Assembly (NCBI GenBank): GCA_950022295.1
Contig: OX465595.1
Coordinates: 72,066,770-72,130,769, forward strand
Direction: 5' to 3'
DNA length: 64,000 nt
From: Bromus sterilis
Lineage: Eukaryota; Streptophyta; Magnoliopsida; Poales; Poaceae
The position numbers and the translations under genes are program-made. The notes beneath the pieces are model-generated. The model did not search any database, had not been told where the DNA came from, and saw nothing but the letters and a program-made list of their open reading frames with translations. Shown piece by piece: positions 55,369 to 64,000 of the stretch. Numbering within the stretch: the stretch's first letter is position 1; each line of letters opens with the position of its first letter.

Positions 55369-58300
55369 TGTAACGACCCGGTCCCAAAAGGAACCAAGTC
55401 TACTGTGCTTCTGTGCTATCCCTGGATCAGTATGCTAGCACACACAGTACTCGATGAAATACCATAATCACATGTCAAAAAGTAACGTAAATACATGGTA
55501 TTTATTACCTTATAGCCTTTGGGCTAGAATACACCGCGGAAACAAACAATACATAAGTGGAGTCCCATCAACACCAACGGCAAAGTTGAGTGTAGACATC
55601 GTAACCCTACATCGCATCACTTACTCGTCACATACAATCCTGCAACACCGAAGGTTACAACCCAAAATGGGTCAGTAATTTGAATGTACGGCAAGTTACT
55701 CCCAAAAAAATATATAACAAACCTATCTTCTACATGCAATTTTGGCTGGTGGATAAGCTCTAAGAATTTCAGTTTGCATAAATCTGATTTTGTCCTACTC
55801 AAAGAGTATCATAACAGTACTACAAAGCTCATAATATGATTGAATTGGTTTCTCCAAGTCAATCTATTCCCAAAGTTGATTAAACCCGATTGATTAATTA
55901 AATATGATGAGATCCGTCAACATTCCCACTTCTAGCTGCTCAAAGTTGTCCGTAACCGGGAACACGACTAATCATGATCGGTTTGTACACTCTGCAGAGG
56001 TTTGTGCACTTTTCCCCACAAGACTCGACCACCTCCTTTTTAGTTCGTCACACTACATGTTGTATGAGAACCGGAAGGTCGAGACATGGTCTTTTAGAAG
56101 AGTTTCCCTCACTCTGGCGGTGCCCATCCCACCTACTCATAACTACGTTCGTAGCACCACCTAGTAAGAGTCACTACAACTAATCAACCAAGCCAGAGCC
56201 CATAATAGCTTGTGGCTGCACACATAAGCTTCTAGTTATGAAAAATATGATTGATCCCTTTAAGCCTGGGTGGCATTCCACAGTGATTACTGGCCATCTC
56301 CAGGTCATTCAGGCAAATCCACTGGTTCCTCCAAGGTGCCCCCAACCATTCCACCCAGGTGGTTCATTAAGATTATCTTGGTCCTGTTTACTACTTAGTC
56401 ACTCATACATCATAATGGATCACTTCCCAATCCACGTCTACTTAGCAAAGCAGTATAATTCTACACGGTGGCGACAATGATATAAGGTTCAGACCTACCT
56501 CAATGAACTACTGGGTGTAATAGCATAGCATAATATATAATCCTATCAATGCATAATATTTAAGTTGGACTACAATGCATATAAAAAATATAGGTAATAG
56601 GGGAGCATGATCAAAAGAGTAACTTGCCTGGATCCTGACGATGAAATATTCTACTCGTAGTCATCTCTCCATCTCGTTACAATATATCTAACGGTAAAAG
56701 AGAAACACTTCAACACACAACTCAATCCAAAGTGAAGATCCAAATAAGATACAATTACAACATAAATATTTAGTTATTACTATTAATAAACTAATTACTA
56801 TGGCATGGATAGGTTGAGATAGGATCAAGTTGGATTGGATGGAAATATGATGGCAATCATATATCCGAGGATTGTAAAATCAATTGGATATGTTGGAGGT
56901 TGATTATAAAATCAATTGGATGGAGAGTATGTCAAACTCAGTTGGTTTTTCCATATGCATATTTGAATAGGAAATCGATTCTTGGATTGGATTCAAAAAG
57001 ATCCGATAGAAATCGTGATGATCTTGTTGAGAAGATTGAATTTTTGTAACCAAATTTATAAAAAAAGAGATATATCTAAAGGGAAGCTAAGAAAAAGGTT
57101 TGAGGTCAAAATAGTGTATTTATATGATGGAAAGAATGTGGCAATTGTCCAAACAGAAAGATTTGATTTTAAGGATCAAATTTGATGAAGAAAATATTCC
57201 AAATAAATTATAGAATAAGAAGTATATCAAATATACTCAAATTACAAAAATAAATTTGAGTTAGATTTAGAATTATAAAAAGTGGAATATTACTGGACCA
57301 AAATAAAGTACATGTTTCAAGGAATCCGGGGATATAAAATATGTCGAAATCCGATTTACGGGCTAGAAGATATGAATTTCTGAAGCTTGGCTATTTTTCT
57401 GAAAAAGAATTGCGAGATTGGAAAATTAGGCTGCCACATGGCATCCTGTGATTGGCGGATACCCCTTCATCTAAGAACACGTTTGAAAAAAAAAGAATGG
57501 CTGGAACCTCACCGTGAGTTTTCCGGAATTCTCGCTGGAGTTGAGGAAGTTTCGTTACGGCGTCGACGAACTACCAAACGGCGGAGAGGACAACGTGGGA
57601 AACTCGAGGGACAAGGTTATAGCTTCGAGTTCGTCCTCGAATAGCCGTGAAGTCTCGCCTGAGTAGAGAAGAACGTGTAGAGATCACGGTGACGTGTACG
57701 GCGTGCTCCGGCCTTGCAATCGAGAGGCAAAACATGTCACAAAGGTGCGCAATACTAACATATGGACCAAGAAAATAAATGGGGGTCAGGGTCACCTTGT
57801 AGGCGTCGGAATCTACGAAGAACGACGACGGCAAGAAGAACTCCGGTGAGCAATTGCTCGTAGTACGGGAAGAATTAGAGGGGGATTTTCGGGGAGGTGG
57901 CTGAGGACCGTGAGGCTCGCACAAGGTCCTATTTATAGGTGCTAAGGAGGTCCATACATGGAGATCCACACACAAAAATTGGAAGGTTTTAATGGCGTTC
58001 GTGGAGAAATTTCTGGACATTTAAAGCATTAATTCGCGTTGTTCTTTCCCTGAATGGGTTCTCCATGAACTTGTCCATACTTTTTGTGTAGGTTCCAAGT
58101 TGAATCAGTCAAGGGATGGAGTGGAAAAAGAGGTGGAAGATGTCCAGGTTCATGGTGCATCACGTATTGAAACTCGTTCCTATGAACGACCGTGAGGAAG
58201 AAAAAGACCAGAAATTATGGGCTTTAGTTAAAAATTTGGCCCGAAAGAAATAAAGAAAAAGAAGAGATAGAGGAAAAAAAACAAAGAGATGGCTCGACCC

Positions 58301-59001
58301 AATAACTCAGAATTAGAATTTTTTATTTAACTCTGAAATAATAACTCCCAATTAAATCATAAAATTTATATAGACCAAATAAAATATAGAGATTTTAGGA
58401 AAATATATTTCCCTCTCTGAATATATTTTACAAATAGCTTTTATATCAATCAAAATTCATTTAAGGCATTAATAAATTCCTTAAATTAGTTTTGGAGTTT
58501 TATAAATACCAGAAATGATTACAAAAATAAAATAAAATAATCAAGTGTTCAGATGAGCATTTTTTTAACATTTCCAATATTATTTTTGGGAGAAGTCATA
58601 TTATCTCCTCTCATTTTATTAAATAAATTATTGGAAATATTTATATATCTCTTAAATGTCAATATCAAATAAACTCTAATTCAAAATAAGAATTCAAGAA
58701 TGATTATAGGACCACAATATATTTGAGAAAGTCCTTTTATTCTCACTCTAGAATATTAAATTGTGGTTCCTACCAAATTTTTAAAAGACAAACGAAAGTA
58801 AATTATTCTTTGGAATTTTGAATAAACCTCACAACCAATATATTTTTATTAGATAAATGATTATCAAAAAAATTAAATGGTTTGTAAAGGTTTAATGAAA
58901 AACTAAAAAAAAAGTTTTCATTTACTCTAAAATTCAAACAAGTAAATCAATATTATATTATTTATTAACATTCCAAATTTAGAAAATTTTGGGATGTTAC
59001 A
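55369..59001 (-). repeat. 3' LTR of element G
   Basis: 3633 bp. AT-rich overall with a more balanced segment at about 57440-58000. Minus-strand reading frames here (57571-58020) recur in the other LTR and have no family resemblance. On the minus strand the LTR is preceded by a purine-rich AAGGGTGGTAGTT (59002-59014). Confidence 0.9.
57927..57939 (-). promoter_or_regulatory. TATA box in the 3' LTR of element G
   Basis: TCCTATTTATAGG in plus reading, CCTATAAATAGGA on the minus strand. The same box is at 63391-63403 in the 5' LTR. Confidence 0.65.
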
Positions 59002-60818
59002 AACTACCACCCTTAAAAGAAATCTCGTCCCCGAGATTTGCAAAGGCTAGAAAGAAATGGGCTGGGGTCGAGGTTTCTTGGGTTACTTCCGCATGGCTTT
59101 GGCATAACCCAAGGCTTGCGGTTTATCCTTCACTTGTCATCTGAGGCTTGCCTCCCACCGGTACAATTCCATATGCTTCCGTTACTTAAATCATATCCTG
59201 GGCACGCAGCTTTAGACACGAGTTCTGAACCTCAACCAGGGTGTGGTTCGTATCATTTATCCACCAGGGTGTTAGGAAACTACCACCCTTAGAAGAAAGC
59301 TTATGGGGTCTTCAAAATCCTTCATTCCATGATGGTTCTTCATCAAGCTTCTATAGATAAGAATCTGCATCTCCCCAAGGAACAAGTCTTGCAAAAAAAA
59401 ATACACGGGTTCCAAAACTAACTATCGAGACGCTCATGGTGGTCAAAATAACTTCCAAATGAAGCTTCTTGAAAATCTTTATGTTTCTTACTCACCGTAC
59501 AACCTACGTTAGGCACGATGCCTATCTACAAAGGGTAATGTGTCTTACCATTCTATGGTTTAGGCTTGTCGCATCGACACTCTACTACATTTTTTGTCTC
59601 TCTAATTTACCAATCTAACATACCAAAGTATATAATAAGAGTCTTCGGTATGGGGGCCAATCCATCCCGTACTCAAATCATTACTTCATATGTAGATAGA
59701 TGAATCACGTATTCTAACACTAAGTCTTTCTCACTCCTCTTAAAGAGGTCTTCACCTGCAAAACTAATAAACATTTTTGGGTGGCGATGATCCTACATTG
59801 TTTGTGCTCAAAACTTGCATCCATAGAATAGGGAACTTCCGTCCTCAACAATTGTGTTCTCCTTGCAAATGGGAGATTCTTGTCCATTATATATTTTGAA
59901 TCCACTCTTCTACTTTGACTGGGTCACTGGTCTCATCAAAATATTAATGTCCATCTATGGGTTTCAAGGTTGGTCAGAGATGAGATAGAATTTTAGAGAG
60001 AAGAGGAGATGGATACCTACACAACAATTATCAAACAACTAGCATACATAATAGACTCGTTTACTACGTTTTCGTCAGGAAGTCTTCATTCTCTTCGGTT
60101 CTTGAAAGTCTTCGATACAAGAAGTTTCGTCGATGTGATGGTCTTATGATACATCATCCGTTGCTCGCAACTCTCAAGGTTCATATAATAATAAATCCTA
60201 CGAAATACGTATCCCAAAAATACAAATTTAAATTTAACAGTTCAAATGACACCAATCATTAAATCAGTAGCGAGAACTCCGAGAAAACTCCAAATATCAC
60301 TCATAAAGTCAATCAAAAACAATTCCTATGGTACCTTCCTCCACATGAGCTCGCATGGTCGGGCACTCTACTCGCACTCTTTCGTTCATTTCACAACTCT
60401 CATGGTGGGCCCTGATACTATTGGTATTGTGTAATATATTCCTTAACTTCTTCACAAGCATCTTAGTCTTGGATGTACCCGGGTCTTCTATGGGTCTTGA
60501 ATAATCTTGGGATCTTTAGAGTCTTCAAATTCTTCGAGTCTTCCATACTTCCATACTTCTAATTCACGTTGAAAACATCTATTATCCGAAATGGTATTGA
60601 GTTGTCCAATATCGTGTCCTTCCCAAAGAGACGTAACACAATCCTTCTCAGTGGTCAAAGTGGCATGGGTATAGTCTAACTTGTTAGGGATAAGAGGGAG
60701 TGTTTGGTAAAACTTAGAAAAGATGAGTAGTAATGGATTTTTTTAAAAATAATATTTTAGAGAGTATACTTCCTAATGGCTTTCCAGTTTCTAGGGCCAC
60801 GACCTACAGTCAACATGT
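59002..60818 (-). other. Non-coding interior of element G
   Basis: No frame beyond about 85 codons and no gag or pol motif on either strand. Contains the polypurine tract at its left end and the PBS at its right. I see no internal repeats. Confidence 0.75.
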
Positions 60819-60830
60819 GCTCTGATACCA
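60819..60830 (-). other. Primer binding site of element G (initiator tRNA-Met)
   Basis: Minus strand TGGTATCAGAGC, three bases from the LTR border at 60834. Confidence 0.92.
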
Positions 60831-60833
60831 TCT

Positions 60834-63800
60834 TGTAACGACCCGGTCCCAAAAGGAACCAAGTCTACTGTGCTTCTGTGCTATCCCTGGATCAGTATGC
60901 TAGCACACACAGTACTCGATGAAATACCATAATCACATGTCAAAAAGTAACGTAAATACATGGTATTTATTACCTTATAGCCTTTGGGCTAGAATACACC
61001 GCGGAAACAAACAATACATAAGTGGAGTCCCATCAACACCAACGGCAAAGTTGAGTGTAGACATCGTAACCCTACATCGCATCACTTACTCGTCATATAC
61101 AATCCTGCAACACCGAAGGTTACAGCCCAAAATGGGTCAGTACTTTGAATGTACGGCAAGTTACTCCCAAAAAAATATATAACAAACCTATCTTCTACAT
61201 GCAATTTTGGCTGGTGGATAAGCTCTAAGAGTTTCAGTTTGCATAAATCTGATTTTGTCCTACTCAAAGAGTATCATAACAGTACTACAAAGCTCATAAT
61301 ATGATTGAATTGGTTTCTCCAAGTCAATCTATTCCCAAAGTTGATTAAACCCGATTGATTAATTAAATATGATGAGATCCGTCAACATTCCGACTTCTAG
61401 ATGCTCAAAGTTGTCCGTAACCGGGGACACGGCTAATCATGATCAGTTTGTACACTATGCAGAGGTTTGTGCACTTTTCCCCACAAGACTCGACCACCTC
61501 CTTTTTAGTTCGTCACACTACATGTTGTATGAGAACCGGAAGGTCGAGACATGGTCTTTTAGAAGAGTTTCCCTCACTCTGGCGGTGCCCATCCCACCTA
61601 CTCATAACTACGTTCGTAGCACCACCTAGTAAGAGTCACTACAACTAATCAACCAAGCCAGAGCCCATAATAGCTTGTGGCTGCACACATAAGCTTCTAG
61701 TTATGAAAAATATGATTGATCCCTTTAAGCCTGGGTGGCATCCCACAGTGATTACTGGCCATCTCCAGGTCACTCAGGCAAATCCACTGGTTCCTCCAGG
61801 GTTCCCCCAACCATTCCACCCAGGTGGTTCATTAAGATTATCTTGGTCCTGTTTACTACTTAGTCACTCATACATCATAATGGATCACTTCCCAATCCAT
61901 GTCTACTTAGCAAAGCAGTATAATTCTACACGGTGGCGACAATAATATAAGGTTCAGACTTACCTCAATGAACTACTGGGTGTAATAGCATAGCATAATA
62001 TATAATCCTATCAATGCATAATATTTAAGTTGGACTACAATGCATATAAAAAATATAGGTAATAGTGGAGCATGATCAAAAGAGTAACTTGCCTGGATCC
62101 TGACGATGAAATATTCTACTCGTAGTCATCTCTCCATCTCGTTACAATATATCTAACGGTAAAATAGAAACACTTCAACACACAACTCAATCCAAAGTGA
62201 AGATCCAAATAAGATACAATTACAACATAAATATTTAGTTATTACTATTAATAAACTAATTACTATGGCATGGATAGGTTGAGATAGGATCAAGTTGGAT
62301 TGGATGGAAATATGATGGCAATCATATATCCGAGGATTGTAAAATCAATTGGATATGTTGGAGGTTGATTATAAAATCAATTGGATGGAGAGTATGTCAA
62401 ACTCAGTTGGTTTGTCCATATGCATATTTGAATAGGAAATCAATTCTTGGATTGGATTCAAAAAGATCCGATAGAAATCGTGATGATCTTGTTGAGAAGA
62501 TTGAATGTTTGTAGCCAAATTTATAAAAAAAGAGATATAACTAAAGGGAAGCTAAGACAAAGGTTTGAGGTCAAAATAGTGTATTTATATGATGGAAAGA
62601 ATGTGACAATTGTCCAAACAGAAAGATTTTATTTTAAGGATCAAATTTGATGAAGAAAATATTCCAAATAAATTATAGAATAAGATGTATATCAAATATA
62701 ATCAAATTACAAAAATAAATTTGAGTTAAATTTCGAATTATAAAAAGTGGAATATTACTGGACCAAAATAAAGTACATGTTTCAAGGAATCCGGGGATAT
62801 AAAATATGTCGAAATCCGATTTACGGGCTAGAAGATATGAATTTCTGAAGCTTGGCTATTTTTCTGAAAAAGAATTGCGAGATTGGAAAATTAGGCTGCC
62901 ACGTGGCGTTCTGTGATTGGCGGATACCCCTTCATCTAAGAACACGTTTGAAAAAAAAGAATGGCTGGAACCTCACCGTGAGTTTTCCGGAATTCTCGCT
63001 GGAGTTGAGGAAGTTTCGTTACGGCGACGACGAACTACCAAACGGCGGAGAGGGCACCGTGGGAAACTCGAGGGACAAGGTTATAGCTTCGAGTTCATCC
63101 TCGAATAGCCGTGAAGTCTCGCCTGAGTAGAGAAGAACGTGTAGAGATCACGGTGACGCGTACGGCGTGCTCCGGCCTTGCAATCGAGAGGCAAAACATG
63201 TCACAAAGGTGCGCAATACTAACATATGGACCAAGAAAATAAATGGGGGTCAGGGTCACCTTGTAGGCATCGGAATCTATGAAGAACGGCGACGACAAGA
63301 AGATTTCCGGTGAGCAATTGCTCGTAGTACGGGAAGAATTAGAGGGGGATTTTCGGGGAGGTAGCTGAGGACCGTGAGGCTCGCACAAGGTCCTATTTAT
63401 AGGTGCTAAGGAGGTCCATACATGGAGACCTACACACAAAAATTGGAAGGATTTAATGGCGTTCGTGGAGAAATTTTTGGACATTTAAAGCATTAATTCG
63501 CGTTGTTCTTTCCCTGAATGGGTTCTCCATGAACTTGTCCATAATTTTTGTGTAGGTTCCAAGTTGAATCAGTCAAGGGATGGAGTGGAAAAAGAGGAGG
63601 AAGATGTCCAGGTTCATGGTGCATCACGTATTGAAACTCGTTCCTATGAACGACCGTGAGGAAGAAAAAGACCAGAAATTATGGGCTTTAGTTAAAAATT
63701 TGGCCCGAAAGAAATAAAGAAAAAGAAGAGATAGAGGAAAAAAAAACAAAGAGATGGCTCGACCCAATAACTCAGAATTAGAATTTTTTATTTAACTCTG

Positions 63801-64000
63801 AAATAATAACTCCCAATTAAATCATAAAATTTATATAGACCAAATAAAATATAGAGATTTTAGGAAAATATATTTCCCTCTCTGAATATATTTTACAAAT
63901 AGCTTTTATATCAATCAAAATTCATTTAAGGCATTAATAAATTCCTTAAATTAGTTTTGGAGTTTTATAAATACCAGAAATGATTACAAAAATAAAATAA
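60834..64000 (-). repeat. 5' LTR of element G (truncated by window end)
   Basis: 3167 bp of an LTR matching 55369 onward almost base for base; the last ~470 bp and the target duplication are beyond the window. Confidence 0.9.
63391..63403 (-). promoter_or_regulatory. TATA box in the 5' LTR of element G
   Basis: CCTATAAATAGGA on the minus strand, the promoter that would start the element's transcript towards the left. Identical to the copy in the 3' LTR. Confidence 0.68.

Larger units (their letters stand above)
55369..64000 (-). mobile_element. Element G: large non-coding LTR element (LARD-like)
   Basis: Two long LTRs (3633 bp; the right one is cut by the window end) around only 1832 bp of interior without coding capacity. 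LTR ends are TGTAAC...GTTACA. The PBS for initiator tRNA-Met next to the right LTR sets the minus orientation. LTRs are very similar, with scattered single differences (for example around 55628 vs 61093). Inserted in the accessory gene of F; the 5 bp before it (AAGAT) should recur after the right LTR. It must depend on another element for all proteins. Confidence 0.88.

Noticed and set aside
57571..58020. Minus-strand frame of 149 codons repeated at 63095-63484
   Set aside because: It repeats because it lies in both LTRs of element G; no family resemblance and it spans the predicted start region of the LTR transcript.

Overview
The window is intergenic DNA from a large grass genome, most likely a Triticeae or other Pooideae species. 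The inference rests on its make-up: essentially wall-to-wall LTR retrotransposons of the Ty3/gypsy superfamily, stacked inside one another, with LTR types (ends TGATACG...CGTATCA; a roughly 4 kb LTR starting TGTCGG) typical of cereal genomes. I see no host gene, tRNA or rRNA gene. Nearly all reading frames are broken retroelement genes, most by C-to-T type stop codons.

Layout, oldest layer to youngest as read from who interrupts whom. Element D (plus; Athila-like, non-autonomous; 44101-49691) was hit in its 5' LTR by element B (minus; Tekay/Del-like; RT fragment 26115-26778, PBS 27428, 5' LTR 27444-28705 continuing at 41781-44100). B's LTR holds element C (minus; Tat lineage; 28706-41780), whose antisense gene is split by a 4.1 kb solo LTR (30535-34633) with a 5-bp target duplication. 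B's pol holds element E (minus; gag-only Athila-like; 22779-26114). E is interrupted by element A (minus; Tekay/Del-like; window start to 22778). A's gag is split by element N (minus; complete 14.6 kb Tat element, 3491-18053, 5-bp target duplication CATAA). On the right, element F (minus; sister of D; 49885-55368) is interrupted by element G (minus; LTRs of 3.6 kb and only 1.8 kb of non-coding interior; 55369 to window end).

The most interesting biology is in the two Tat elements. Each has the usual gag-pol on the minus strand and, between integrase and 3' LTR, a separate plus-strand gene with its own TATA box. In N this antisense gene can be read as six exons with GT-AG introns, coding for about 1180 residues (N-terminal part like the 'putative gypsy type transposon' family, then a Pro/Thr-rich region and a coiled coil). 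Its third intron holds a 128-bp tandem repeat carrying a perfect hairpin. In C the antisense gene is single-exon (about 215 residues, unrecognised), and C also has two hairpin-bearing tandem arrays. N is saturated with the 7-mer CCGATTG and close variants.

D and F share a conserved non-gag, non-pol protein of unknown role. All element names are lineage-level calls from motif recognition; family names would need a repeat-library search.
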